From positions 62,001-126,000 of the forward strand of contig NZ_FOPV01000010.1 in assembly GCF_900113575.1 (NCBI RefSeq): a DNA stretch of 64,000 nucleotides, read 5' to 3'. Shown here piece by piece: positions 7,654-16,561 of the stretch (position 1 is the stretch's first letter; every line of letters starts with the position of its first letter). The stretch is from Nitrosospira sp. Nsp14. Lineage in GTDB: Bacteria; Pseudomonadota; Gammaproteobacteria; Burkholderiales; Nitrosomonadaceae. The position numbers and the translations under genes are program-made. The notes under the pieces were generated by a model. That model was given only the letters and a program-made list of their open reading frames with translations. It was not told where the DNA came from and did not search any database.

Positions 7654-10032
7654 TCACGCGTCTGCCGGCAGCGGTGCAACAGGAGCAGATTCGGTCGCAG
7701 TGGCTGATGCGATTGAATTGGTGCCAAAATCGGGGGGGAAATCATCAACCATGATGACCCGGCGTCGCAGAGATTTCATTCCCGCCATCAGCTCCAGTTC
7801 ATTGGAAGTGATGACGCGCTGCTTGAGCGCAGCGGAAATTTTTTCCTCGCCCTCGGCCGGGATGCGGCCTGTTTTGACCGCCGCCCGCAACTTTGCCTCC
7901 ACTGCATCGCACACCTCGGCGCACTGTAGCGCTTGTTCGAGGACGCTCAACGGCTCATCAGCGGAATCAGGTATAAAGATGCCCTCTGTCAGTCGATCGC
8001 GCGCTTCGCCTGCGGATAGCATCAGCTTTGCCACTTCATGGCTAACTTTATCCGATGGTGGTGAGAATGCGGTGCCCAGGGGAAAGACCATGAACCGCAG
8101 AAGGCTGGCGGTGGCCGCCTTGCCGGGGAAGTTATTCAATAAGCCCTCGAATGCGTGTTGCATGCGGTAGAGCGCATCCTGAACGGACCAGTGAAGCAAT
8201 GGCAGATCCGCTGTAGGGCGGCCGTCGTCTTCAAAGCGTTTCAGGGCAGCCGAGCATAAATAGAGCATACTGAGAATATCGCCGAGGCGGGCAGATATTC
8301 TCTCTTTGCGCTTGAGTGCGCCGCCTAGAGTCAGCAACGATATATCGGCGAGAAAAGCAAAAGCTGCTGAGAATCGGGTCAGCTGGCTGTAATAACGTTG
8401 GGTTTCAGGAGCGACGCTGCCGGGAGCGCTTGCGAGCGTTCCACCGGTCAGCCCATGAAGGAAAGTACGCGCACCATTGCTGAGCGTGTATGCTACGTGC
8501 CCTGCCAGTGCTTTGTCGAAATGCTGGGACGCGCGCTCCGCGTTTCTATCGTTCGCCGCGCTGATTTCCCTTAAAAGGTAGGGATGGCAGCGTATGGCGC
8601 CCTGGCCGAATATGATCATATTGCGAGTGAGGATATTCGCCCCCTCCACGGTGATGCTGACGGGGATTTGCTGATAGCCGCGCCCCAAGTAGTTGCTGGG
8701 TCCCAGGCAGATTCCTTTTCCCCCATGCACATCCATCGCGTCGTTTATCGCCTGGCGTCCACGTTCGGTAAGATGGTATTTGACGATGGCCGAAATCACC
8801 GAAGGTTTTTCACCCAGGTCCACTGCGCCTGCGGTCATGACCCGCGCGGCATTCATCATGTACGTGTTGCCGCCGATTCGGCTGAGCACCTCTTCCACCC
8901 CTTCAAAGCGGCCTATCGGCGTTTTGAACTGCACCCGTACTCTGCCATATGCGCCGCTGGTGCGGGTAGCAAGCTTGGCTGCACCGGTACTGGTCGCGGG
9001 CAAGGAGATCGACCGGCCCACCGCCAGGCAATTTACCAGCATGCGCCAGCCGTATCCCACTCCATCGCGTCCCCCGATCACCCAGTCCAGCGGGATGAAC
9101 ACATCCTTTCCGGAATTGGGACCATTCTGAAATGCGGCATCAAGTGGAAAGTGCCGGCGTCCGATGTTGACGCCAGGTGTATTCGTGGGGATGAGAGCCA
9201 GGGTTATGCCGAGATCTTCCTCGCCCCCCAGCAGCCCGTCCGGATCATGCAACTTGAATGCAAGCCCAAGAAGCGTTGCCACCGGCCCCAAGGTGATGTA
9301 ACGTTTCTCCCAGGTAAGACGTATGCCAAGCACATGCTCGTCGCCATTGTGTTGGCCATGACAGACAATTCCGGTATCCGGAATCGCGCCCGCGTCCGAA
9401 CCCGCCTCCGGCCCGGTGAGCGCAAAACAGGGGATTTCCACGCCTTTGGCAAGACGCGGCAGATAATGATCTTTTTGCTCCTCGGTTCCGTATTGCAGCA
9501 GCAACTCGGATGGACCCAGCGAGTTTGGCACCATCACCGAGACTGCGGCAGTGCCGCTGCGCGAGCTGATTTTCATGACCACTTCTGAATGCGCCAGCGC
9601 GGAAAAGCCAAGACCACCATATTTCTTCGGAATGATCATGCCGAAAAAACCGTTCGTCTTGATGAATTGCCACACCTGTGGCGGCAGATCATGCAGTTCA
9701 CGCGTAATGGTCCACTCGTCGAGCATGCGGCAGAGCTCTTCAACCGGTCCGCCAAGAAAAGCTTTTTCCTCGGTGCTGAGTTTAGGCTTGGGGTAAGCCA
9801 GCAGTTTGTACCAGTTCGGGGCTCCGCTGAACAACTCTCCTTCCCACCATATGGTTCCCGCATCCAGCGCTTCCTGCTCGGTTTGCGATACCTGAGGCAG
9901 GATTCTGCGAAAAATTTTGAGCAGCCGGTCAGAAATGAGCACACGTCGCACCGGGGGGGCGAAAAGAATGACGCTAACAATCAGACCCAGCGTCACAAAC
10001 AAAGAAGAACTCAAAATAATTTCCCTGCGCAA
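7654..10032 (-). CDS. fadE: acyl-CoA dehydrogenase FadE
   Basis: The product, about 792 residues, is a membrane-associated FadE-type acyl-CoA dehydrogenase catalysing the first oxidation of beta-oxidation. One N-terminal hydrophobic segment (about residues 7-26) is followed by the FadE hallmark DAGTIWWEGELF, then KKYGGLGFSALAHSEVV and the substrate/FAD region FALTGPEAGSDAGAIPDTG. Length fits E. coli FadE (814 residues). No ATG exists near the N-terminus. The start is a TTG, either at 10032 or, with a better GGGAA site, at 10014, so the first six residues are uncertain. It is the first gene of the minus-strand beta-oxidation cluster. Confidence 0.93.
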   Translation of the reverse strand: MRREIILSSSLFVTLGLIVSVILFAPPVRRVLISDRLLKIFRRILPQVSQTEQEALDAGTIWWEGELFSGAPNWYKLLAYPKPKLSTEEKAFLGGPVEELCRMLDEWTITRELHDLPPQVWQFIKTNGFFGMIIPKKYGGLGFSALAHSEVVMKISSRSGTAAVSVMVPNSLGPSELLLQYGTEEQKDHYLPRLAKGVEIPCFALTGPEAGSDAGAIPDTGIVCHGQHNGDEHVLGIRLTWEKRYITLGPVATLLGLAFKLHDPDGLLGGEEDLGITLALIPTNTPGVNIGRRHFPLDAAFQNGPNSGKDVFIPLDWVIGGRDGVGYGWRMLVNCLAVGRSISLPATSTGAAKLATRTSGAYGRVRVQFKTPIGRFEGVEEVLSRIGGNTYMMNAARVMTAGAVDLGEKPSVISAIVKYHLTERGRQAINDAMDVHGGKGICLGPSNYLGRGYQQIPVSITVEGANILTRNMIIFGQGAIRCHPYLLREISAANDRNAERASQHFDKALAGHVAYTLSNGARTFLHGLTGGTLASAPGSVAPETQRYYSQLTRFSAAFAFLADISLLTLGGALKRKERISARLGDILSMLYLCSAALKRFEDDGRPTADLPLLHWSVQDALYRMQHAFEGLLNNFPGKAATASLLRFMVFPLGTAFSPPSDKVSHEVAKLMLSAGEARDRLTEGIFIPDSADEPLSVLEQALQCAEVCDAVEAKLRAAVKTGRIPAEGEEKISAALKQRVITSNELELMAGMKSLRRRVIMVDDFPPDFGTNSIASATATESAPVAPLPADA

Positions 10033-10240
10033 GTTTGCGCGGCTAACACCGCATTACTTTCTGGAACCTCCGGACAAGTCCTCCGTGAAGCGGGCCTGAT
10101 GACAAAAAGTGCAAGGCAGTCAACGCCTAATTTTACCGCAACCAGTAAAGCGGCAGTCGCGGCACTCCTTATAGATCAGTTGTTCGCAGCAGCCGCGCTT
10201 GAAGGTAAATACGTAACGCGTGCGCCTTTCGCGAACTTGC

Positions 10241-10573
10241 TCAACTGGTACGCAGGCTCATCTTGTTGTCCACCTTCTTGATGCCTTCGACCATCCATGT
10301 CAGCATGTTTACCCGGTCCATCTGGGCCTGATTATCCACTACGCCGCTGAGCATTACAGTTCCATTCTCCGCGTCCACTCCGATATCCAGATGCCTTACT
10401 TCGGGGTCGGCCTTCAATGCGGATTTGATTGTGCTGACGAGCGTGCTGTCGTCTACTTCCGCCTTTGCTGGTGGCGTTTTCCACGACTCGTGCACCTTTT
10501 CCTCGTTTCCACAAGCCGCGACGGATAAGGCGGCGATAAGGATCAAAGTCACTAATCCGAGCTTATCGTTCAT
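10241..10573 (-). CDS. BON-domain lipoprotein
   Basis: This 110-residue protein has a lipoprotein signal peptide (MNDKLGLVTLILIAALSVAAC) with a lipobox cysteine at about residue 21. A single BON domain follows, containing STIKSALKADPEVRHLDIGV and GTVMLSGVVDNQAQMDRV. BON domains occur in OsmY-like periplasmic proteins and are thought to bind phospholipid or envelope surfaces. The ATG at 10573 has GGGAGAAAAG just upstream. An upstream in-frame start adds five residues and is less likely. It stands between miaA and the beta-oxidation cluster. The 207 nt between it and fadE holds nothing I can identify. Confidence 0.85.
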   Translation of the reverse strand: MNDKLGLVTLILIAALSVAACGNEEKVHESWKTPPAKAEVDDSTLVSTIKSALKADPEVRHLDIGVDAENGTVMLSGVVDNQAQMDRVNMLTWMVEGIKKVDNKMSLRTS

Positions 10574-10623
10574 CTTTTCTCCCATCACAATTGGTTAGAA
10601 CACAACCGGCTGAATCAGTGCAA

Positions 10624-11613
10624 TTATGAAACCACGGGGGGTTTTAGGCTAGCATTCAGCAGATAGTTGCACACCTGTTCCGGCAGATTTTCCGCCATGC
10701 AATCAAATTCGTGCACGTCCGTCATGGCGCGAAGCCAGGTGAGTTGGCGCTTCGCCAGTTGCCGCGTGGCCGCCACTGCCTTTTCCCGCGCCGTTACGGC
10801 ATCGACTTTTCTGTCGAGATACATCAACATTTGCCGGTAGCCGACGCAACGCATTGAAGGGCTTTCCTCGTTGAGAGAGAATTTATCACGGATTGCCCGT
10901 ACCTCATCAATCAATCCCAGCCTGAGCATTTCATCGAACCGCTGGGCGATGCGTTGGTGCAACGCCGTGCGATCGCCGGGGATAAGGGCTATCCGGATTG
11001 CGTGATAAGGGAAATGAACAGATTTGGATTGCCGAAGGATTTCAGACATGGGTTTGCCGGTAAGGTAGCACACCTCCAGCGCCCGCTGGATACGCTGGCT
11101 ATCGGTAGGTTTTATACGCTCCGCGCTGGCCGGGTCGAGCAAAACCAGGTCTGCATGCATCCCTGGCCAGCCTTTTTTTCGAGCTCTGGTTTCAATTGCT
11201 GCGCGTAAGCTGTCGTTAGCGGAAGGGAGTGGCGAAAGACCTTCCAGAAGTGTCCTGAAATAGAGCATGGTGCCGCCGGTAAGTAACGGAATATTGCCGC
11301 GTTGCGTAATTTCCCCCATTGCGCGCAGCGCATCATCGAGAAAGTGCGCAGCGGAATAGCGCTCATGCGGATCTATCAAGTCGATAAGATGGTGTGGGAC
11401 GCCGGCCTGCGACTCGGCGCCAGGCTTGGCTGTGCCGATATCCATGTACCGGTAGACCTGGGCTGAATCCACGCTTACGATTTCTACCGGCAGTCGCTGC
11501 GCGATTGCCAGCGCGCTGCGGCTTTTCCCGCTGGCGGTGGGCCCCATCAGAAAAATTGCGGGCGAACTGCCCGATGACTCGGGTCGCAGGATTTTCGGGC
11601 TTTGCGTTGTCAT
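10624..11613 (-). CDS. miaA: tRNA dimethylallyltransferase
   Basis: MiaA transfers a dimethylallyl group to N6 of A37 in tRNAs reading UNN codons. The Walker A motif FLMGPTASGKSRSALAIA lies near the N-terminus, followed by IVSVDSAQVYRYMDIGTAKP and PHHLIDLIDP. LTGGTMLYFRTLLEGLSPLP and the C-terminal RQLAKRQLTWLR, which contacts tRNA, complete the family pattern. The start MTTQSPKILRPESS at 11613 gives 329 residues, close to other MiaA proteins. No good Shine-Dalgarno site is seen, and a 32-residue longer product from 11709 is possible. It is divergent from the DAHP synthase gene. Confidence 0.95.
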   Translation of the reverse strand: MTTQSPKILRPESSGSSPAIFLMGPTASGKSRSALAIAQRLPVEIVSVDSAQVYRYMDIGTAKPGAESQAGVPHHLIDLIDPHERYSAAHFLDDALRAMGEITQRGNIPLLTGGTMLYFRTLLEGLSPLPSANDSLRAAIETRARKKGWPGMHADLVLLDPASAERIKPTDSQRIQRALEVCYLTGKPMSEILRQSKSVHFPYHAIRIALIPGDRTALHQRIAQRFDEMLRLGLIDEVRAIRDKFSLNEESPSMRCVGYRQMLMYLDRKVDAVTAREKAVAATRQLAKRQLTWLRAMTDVHEFDCMAENLPEQVCNYLLNASLKPPVVS

Positions 11614-11827
11614 GAGTAGGGCGTAGACACTTGTACCGGATTCGAGTGCCCGATTGTTTACTTCTTGAAACTTTGAACTGCAGGGGGGACACAGCGCGTA
11701 TGTCAGCAAGTCATTAAACGCGTTCAGTGATGAAATGGCAAGTGCCGGTTTTTTCGTTTAGAATCGCGTATCTCCGCCCCGCCGCGGCTTCCCGCGCCGG
11801 CTTATCAACATTTTCCACGCTCCTTCC

Positions 11828-12946
11828 ATGATCCTTGTTTTAAGTCCGGACATCCGGCCTGACAGTCCCGAATATAAGCAGTTGCTGACGCATCTCGCCA
11901 ACCTGCCGGGTATTTCTACGCGCGTGCACACTGAAGTGGGCAGTGAGCAGACGCTCACAGAGGTATATTTGATTGGAAATACCAAAGCGCTTCCTGTCGA
12001 GGATATGCAGAGCCTGCCCTGCGTTGATCGCGTCGTCAGGATTTCCGAGGAATATCGCGTTCTTGGCCGGCACAAGAACGATAACCGGGCCACATACTTC
12101 GACTATAACGGCGTGCGCTTTGGGCAGGATACCCTGAACGTTTTTGCCGGATTATGCGCCGTGGATACTCTGGAGCATGTCGAGTTGATGATGCGGGCCC
12201 TGCGCGACAACGGCCAGATATGCACCCGCATGGGCGCATATAAGCCGCGCACCAGCCCGTATTCGTTTCAAGGCCACGGCAAGGCTTGCCTGCCTTATGT
12301 ATTTGAGCTGGCCGGCAAGTACGGAATCAAGGTGATTGCCATGGAAATCACTCATGAATCCCATTTAGAGGAGATCTGCGAGGCGCTTTACGTGACAGGC
12401 AACTCCACGGGTATCATGCTGCAGATCGGTACGCGCAACACGCAAAATTTCGAGCTGCTCAAAATCGTGGGCCGCCAACAGGAGTTGCCTGTATTGATCA
12501 AGCGCGGTTTCGGCATCACGCTGGATGAGTCGCTCAACGCCGCTGAATACCTGGCTTCCGAAGGAAACCGCAAAGTCGTCTTCGGGCTGCGGGGCATGAA
12601 AACCAACATGGGCGATCCTCATCGCAATTTCGTGGACTTTGCCCATGTGCCCGTGGTCAAGCGCCTGACGCGCATGCCGGTTTGCATTGATCCCTCCCAC
12701 TCGGTGGGGCTGCGTGCGACATCTCCTGATGGCATCCTCGATATCATGCATGCAACCGCCCAAGGCATCATCGCTGGCGCCAATATGGTACTGGTGGATT
12801 TCCACCCAGTGCCGAGCAAGGCGCTTGTGGATGGACCGCAAGCGCTGCTAATCAAGGAGCTGCCGTTTTTTCTGGAAGATGTTCGCATCGCTCGCCAGGC
12901 TTACCAGCAGCGTGTAGTACTGGCTGAACGCTATGCCGACGCATAG
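11828..12946 (+). CDS. 3-deoxy-7-phosphoheptulonate synthase, divergent I-beta type
   Basis: This protein of 372 residues resembles type I-beta DAHP synthase, which condenses phosphoenolpyruvate and erythrose-4-phosphate at the entry of the shikimate pathway. An N-terminal ferredoxin-like domain (about residues 1-70) precedes the barrel. KPRTSPYSFQGHG, LQIGTRNTQNFELLK, VLIKRGFGIT and CIDPSHSVG are clear. Compared with the canonical pattern as I know it, AGPCSVE is FAGLCAVDT (cysteine kept), CERGIRTF is GLRGMKTN, and the metal-ligand Glu of VEVHP is Asp in VDFHPVPSKALVDG. The four presumed metal ligands are thus chemically retained. Whether it is the main DAHP synthase cannot be told here. Confidence 0.85.
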   Translation: MILVLSPDIRPDSPEYKQLLTHLANLPGISTRVHTEVGSEQTLTEVYLIGNTKALPVEDMQSLPCVDRVVRISEEYRVLGRHKNDNRATYFDYNGVRFGQDTLNVFAGLCAVDTLEHVELMMRALRDNGQICTRMGAYKPRTSPYSFQGHGKACLPYVFELAGKYGIKVIAMEITHESHLEEICEALYVTGNSTGIMLQIGTRNTQNFELLKIVGRQQELPVLIKRGFGITLDESLNAAEYLASEGNRKVVFGLRGMKTNMGDPHRNFVDFAHVPVVKRLTRMPVCIDPSHSVGLRATSPDGILDIMHATAQGIIAGANMVLVDFHPVPSKALVDGPQALLIKELPFFLEDVRIARQAYQQRVVLAERYADA

Positions 12947-13021
12947 TCCCACTCTGTTTGGTCCGTAACCGGGGTAGAGCTATAATCTTGGGATTATCTG
13001 CTCTAAAACATCTGCGCCTCC

Positions 13022-14017
13022 ATGCATCGCGATAAAATACGGTACAGTATTTTATTGTTTCCGTTTTTACTTTCGGGAGCGGTGCCGGCTTCGACCGAAA
13101 GCGGCCACGCTGACGCCCCAGACGAGGTCTTCAGGCCGGATGTGCTGTCAGTGGCTCCACTCAGCTTGATCGATGATCGCGGGCGTCGCATCCGTCTGGA
13201 CCATTTCGCCGATCGCATCGTATCGCTCTCCCCGAGTATTACGGAACTGGTTTTCTCCGCCGGGGCCGGCAGCAAATTGGTTGGTGCGAGCCGTTACAGC
13301 GATTACCCCGATGGCGCGAAATCAGTGCCTGAAGTCGGGGACGCCTCCGGCCTGGATTTTGAAAGAATTCTCGCGCTAAAGCCTGATCTGGTGATTGCAT
13401 GGCATAGCGGCAATAGCGGCGCGGATATTGGAAAGCTTGAAAAACTGGGTGTGACCGTCTTTGCCTCAGAGGCGGCTCAGCTTGAGGATATTCCGCGCCT
13501 GCTGCGCATAGTCGGAATACTCGCGGGCACATCCGCGCAAGCGGAATCAGCAGCCAGGGCGTATGAAGAGGAGTTGCAGCAGATCAAACGCCGCTATGGG
13601 AGGCGTAATAAAATAAGCGTGTTCCAGTTGATCTGGGATCAACCGCTAATGACCATAAATGGCCATCATATGGCAAGCGGTATCATAAACATATGCGGCG
13701 GCATCAATGTGTTTGCGTCCACGCCCTCCCTGACGCTAGTCGTATCCGAGGAAGATCTGCTGACGGCCGACCCTGACGCCATCATTAGCAGTGTCTCGCT
13801 TGAACTCGACGAATCCGGATCGCGCGCTCGATCGCGACGCTTCTCTCAAATGAGTGCGGTTCGAAACAATCATATATTTTTTGTGCAGCCTGATCTCATC
13901 AATCGTCAGACCGTTCGCACGCTCGCGGCGGCAAGCGCCGTTTGCGCGCACTTGGAAAGTGTCCGCGCAGTTGGGGAAAAAAACGGGTCCGATCTGTTCC
14001 CGGAACTGACTAGTTAA
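13022..14017 (+). CDS. periplasmic substrate-binding protein, BtuF-like
   Basis: This 331-residue exported protein belongs to the helical-backbone metal-receptor family that includes BtuF (cobalamin) and FecB/FepB (siderophores). An N-terminal signal peptide (about residues 1-22) precedes DRIVSLSPSITELVFSAGAG. GASRYSDYPDGAKSVPEVGDASGLDFERILALKPDLVIAW and later VSEEDLLTADPDAIISS are characteristic of the family. LSPSITELVFSAG is closest to BtuF. No permease or ATPase gene is adjacent, so the ligand is unproven; a vitamin B12 role would fit the cobalamin-dependent metH elsewhere in the window. The start at 13022 has no clear Shine-Dalgarno site. Confidence 0.8.
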   Translation: MHRDKIRYSILLFPFLLSGAVPASTESGHADAPDEVFRPDVLSVAPLSLIDDRGRRIRLDHFADRIVSLSPSITELVFSAGAGSKLVGASRYSDYPDGAKSVPEVGDASGLDFERILALKPDLVIAWHSGNSGADIGKLEKLGVTVFASEAAQLEDIPRLLRIVGILAGTSAQAESAARAYEEELQQIKRRYGRRNKISVFQLIWDQPLMTINGHHMASGIINICGGINVFASTPSLTLVVSEEDLLTADPDAIISSVSLELDESGSRARSRRFSQMSAVRNNHIFFVQPDLINRQTVRTLAAASAVCAHLESVRAVGEKNGSDLFPELTS

Positions 14018-14084
14018 GCCTGTGTTATTGCCGGACCTGCCAATTTTCGAATGTAGAGGATAATGGAAAAGGGCAAGAGTTTAC

Positions 14085-14112
14085 TTGAGTAAATATATGA
14101 ATAGTCTAGAAT
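14085..14112 (+). promoter_or_regulatory. candidate sigma-70 promoter for ispH
   Basis: TTGAGT (14085-14090) and TAGAAT (14107-14112) are separated by 16 nt in an AT-rich stretch of the 207-nt gap before ispH. The -10 element differs from consensus at one position and the -35 at two. The predicted start would leave a leader of about 105 nt. Confidence 0.45.
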
Positions 14113-14224
14113 AACGGTCCAGCGTTTTTTGCAACGCGTCAGTCTTCCACGCGGGCTACGGATCGCCGCCATGCTGAGCGCCGAACGGCGCCAGAACTGA
14201 ATGGTTTTTATGGAGAATGAACAA

Positions 14225-15169
14225 ATGATCAAGGTATTGCTTGCGAACCCTCGCGGTTTCTGCGCCGGAGTGGACCGCGCGATTGAAATCGTAGAACGCG
14301 CGCTGAGTATGCATGGCGCGCCGATCTACGTGCGCCACGAAGTGGTGCATAACCGTTTCGTCGTGGAGAATCTGGAAAAAAAAGGGGCGGTGTTCGTAGA
14401 AAACCTCGATGAAGTGCCGGTGGGCAGCATACTGATCTTCAGTGCGCACGGCGTATCGCACGAGGTGCGGCGGGAAGCGGAGGCGCAACAGTTCAAGGTA
14501 TTCGACGCCACGTGCCCGCTGGTGACAAAAGTTCACATCGAAGTTGCGAAAATGCGCGAGCAGGGACGGGAAATCATCATGATCGGGCACGCCGGGCATC
14601 CGGAGGTGGAAGGCACAATGGGGCAGGCTGAAGGAGACGGGCCGTATATGTACCTGGTGGAAACAGAAGAAGATGTCGAAAATTTGCAGGTGAAGGACCC
14701 GAATCACTTGGCTTACGTTACCCAGACCACATTGTCGGTGGATGACGCGACGCGGGTCATCAGGGCGCTGAAGAGGCGATTTCCGAACATCACCGGGCCG
14801 AAAAAGGACGATATTTGCTACGCTACGCAAAATCGGCAGGATGCCGTAAAGATGATGGTAAAGCAGTGTGACCTGGTTATCGTGGTGGGGTCGCCTAACA
14901 GTTCCAACTCGAACCGCTTGTGCGAAGTTGCAAGAAATGCGGGGGTTGATGCCTATATGATAGATAGGGCCGAGCAACTGCTGGAGACATGGCTGGAAGG
15001 AAAGGATCGCATCGGCATTACCGCTGGCGCTTCGGCACCTGAAGTGCTCGTGCAGGAGGTGATCTCGCGCCTCAGGCAGATCGGCGCGGGTCAGGCTGGA
15101 AGGGAAGTGGTGGTGGAAGAATTGAGCGGCGTGGTCGAGTCGGTAGTCTTTCCGTTGCCGAAGAATTGA
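14225..15169 (+). CDS. ispH: 4-hydroxy-3-methylbut-2-enyl diphosphate reductase
   Basis: IspH is the [4Fe-4S] enzyme of the last non-mevalonate step, reducing HMBPP to IPP and DMAPP. The cluster cysteines are in [13 protein letters not shown] near the N-terminus, in [10 protein letters not shown], and in the later region [32 protein letters not shown] and [16 protein letters not shown] also match. The ATG at 14225 (314 residues, starting [12 protein letters not shown]) has GGAG nine nt upstream and matches the E. coli length. In-frame ATGs at 14201 and 14210 would add up to eight residues. Confidence 0.96.
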   Translation: MIKVLLANPRGFCAGVDRAIEIVERALSMHGAPIYVRHEVVHNRFVVENLEKKGAVFVENLDEVPVGSILIFSAHGVSHEVRREAEAQQFKVFDATCPLVTKVHIEVAKMREQGREIIMIGHAGHPEVEGTMGQAEGDGPYMYLVETEEDVENLQVKDPNHLAYVTQTTLSVDDATRVIRALKRRFPNITGPKKDDICYATQNRQDAVKMMVKQCDLVIVVGSPNSSNSNRLCEVARNAGVDAYMIDRAEQLLETWLEGKDRIGITAGASAPEVLVQEVISRLRQIGAGQAGREVVVEELSGVVESVVFPLPKN

Positions 15170-15467
15170 CTGAATGATTTCTAGTACGTTACCCCGATAG
15201 AGTGCGCCCACAAGCCGCCAAGGTTGAGACGCCGCTTTGGAAGCAACTGCACGCCATTAACTTGATCGCGCACCTCCTTGATTTGGCTGCCTGATTGCAG
15301 GCAAGAAGTTCCCATTAGATTCCTCCGCCGCTGGTCCTCCGCAAGAGGGGGAACGTGTTATCTCAGCGGGGACGGGTCCAGTTGTTCGCGTGGCTATTAC
15401 GCGACCTGGTTCGAATTCGAAATTTAATCTTTATTCAACCGTACCTGGCAGTTAGCCGTTGTAATCG
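15170..15467. other. 298-nt intergenic region before kdsC
   Basis: No convincing gene lies here. It holds a possible stem pairing CCGCTG near 15328 with CAGCGG near 15365, and a perfect 12-bp palindrome, TTCGAATTCGAA, at 15410-15421. In many betaproteobacteria the arabinose-5-phosphate isomerase gene kdsD occupies this position. I see no trace of it in any frame. Confidence 0.4.
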
Positions 15468-15992
15468 ATGCAGCACATACTGGAAAAGGCTAAAAATATC
15501 CGTCTGGTCATCTTCGACGTGGATGGAGTGCTTACCGACGGCACTCTGTACCTTACGGACAGCGGCGAGGAGATAAAGGCATTTAACAGCCAGGATGGCC
15601 ACGGCCTTAAAATGCTCAAGGCAAGCGGAGTGGGCATCGCGCTCATAACCGGGAGGCAATCGCGCTGCGTCGATCTGAAGGCCAAGGATTGGGGCGTGAC
15701 CATCGTCTACCAGGGCGCGAAGAGCAAGCTGCCCGCGTTTGAGGCGATGCTGAAGGAGCAGCAAATGGATGCCGCCAGCTGCGCCTACGTGGGAGACGAT
15801 CTAATAGATTTGCCAGTAATGTTGCGCTGCGGTCTTGCCATCACAGTGCCCGCCGCGCCGGCTTTTGTGAAAAGGCATGCACATCATGTCACCCGTCTTG
15901 AAGGCGGCCGGGGTGCCGTGCGCGAGATCTGTGAGTTGATCATGCACGCCCAGGAAACCCTTGATGCTCAGTTGGCCGCCTATCTTAAATGA
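15468..15992 (+). CDS. kdsC: 3-deoxy-D-manno-octulosonate 8-phosphate phosphatase
   Basis: KdsC is a small HAD-superfamily phosphatase (174 residues, type C0 without a cap domain) that releases Kdo from Kdo-8-phosphate for lipid A core synthesis. HAD motif I is IFDVDGVLTDGTLYL (Asp nucleophile at about residue 17). ALITGRQSRCVDLKAKDWG is the motif II region, K is in YQGAKSKLPAF, and motif IV is YVGDDLIDLPVM. The stop overlaps the lptC start by 4 nt, showing translational coupling. It is the first gene of the LPS block here. Confidence 0.95.
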   Translation: MQHILEKAKNIRLVIFDVDGVLTDGTLYLTDSGEEIKAFNSQDGHGLKMLKASGVGIALITGRQSRCVDLKAKDWGVTIVYQGAKSKLPAFEAMLKEQQMDAASCAYVGDDLIDLPVMLRCGLAITVPAAPAFVKRHAHHVTRLEGGRGAVREICELIMHAQETLDAQLAAYLK

Positions 15993-16561
15993 TCAATCGG
16001 CTGCCTTCCTGGGTTCTTGCCGTTATTCTTGTCTTGCTCCTGGCGTTGCCGTTCTGGCTGAATCAACCGCGACGTGCAGTTTCCCCGTCTACGGACAGTC
16101 AGTTAAGCAGAACGCCCGATTATGTGGTGGAAAACTTTTCCGCCATTCGAATGGATGAGGGTGGCGTTGGGCGTCATATTCTGCTGGCACAGAAAATGGT
16201 GCATTACCCGGACGACGATTCCACCGACCTGGAGCAGCCGCGCTTAATCAATACCGACCCGGGGAAACCGGCCATGCAAGTGAAGGCGGACGAGGCGAAG
16301 ATGACAAGTAGTGGCGAAGATATTTATTTAAGCGGCAATGTCATGGTCGTGCGAAATGCGGGCAAGGGCCGCGGCGAGACAAGCATGACGACCAGCTTTT
16401 TGCACGTTATACCGGATGATGATATCGCGAGAACCGACAAGCCAGTGGTCATTACGGAAACGAACGCGGTGATCAAGGCGGTTGGCATGGAGACGAGTAG
16501 CCGGACCGGCATCACCCAGCTATTGTCCCAAGTAAAGGTTGTTCATGGAAAACGACGATAA
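15989..16561 (+). CDS. lptC: LPS export ABC transporter periplasmic protein LptC
   Basis: The protein has 190 residues and one N-terminal membrane anchor (about residues 7-26), followed by a periplasmic beta-jellyroll. PDYVVENFSAIRMDEGGVGRH and DIYLSGNVMVVRNAG fit the LptC/DUF1239 family. It links the LptB2FG transporter to the periplasmic LptA bridge that carries LPS to the outer membrane. ATGA overlap with kdsC and a 17-nt overlap with lptA place it inside a tightly packed operon. Sequence conservation in this family is low, so order in the operon carries much of the weight. Confidence 0.92.
   Translation: MINRLPSWVLAVILVLLLALPFWLNQPRRAVSPSTDSQLSRTPDYVVENFSAIRMDEGGVGRHILLAQKMVHYPDDDSTDLEQPRLINTDPGKPAMQVKADEAKMTSSGEDIYLSGNVMVVRNAGKGRGETSMTTSFLHVIPDDDIARTDKPVVITETNAVIKAVGMETSSRTGITQLLSQVKVVHGKRR

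Noticed and set aside
8584-9588. Long open frame opposite fadE
   Set aside because: Antisense to conserved FadE sequence; no independent evidence.
14156-15211. Long open frame opposite ispH
   Set aside because: Antisense to an unmistakable ispH; no motif or ribosome site.
15405-15425. Possible tRNA T-arm (GGTTCGAATTC) before kdsC
   Set aside because: No acceptor, D or anticodon stem can be built around it; it is just a TTCGAATTCGAA palindrome.
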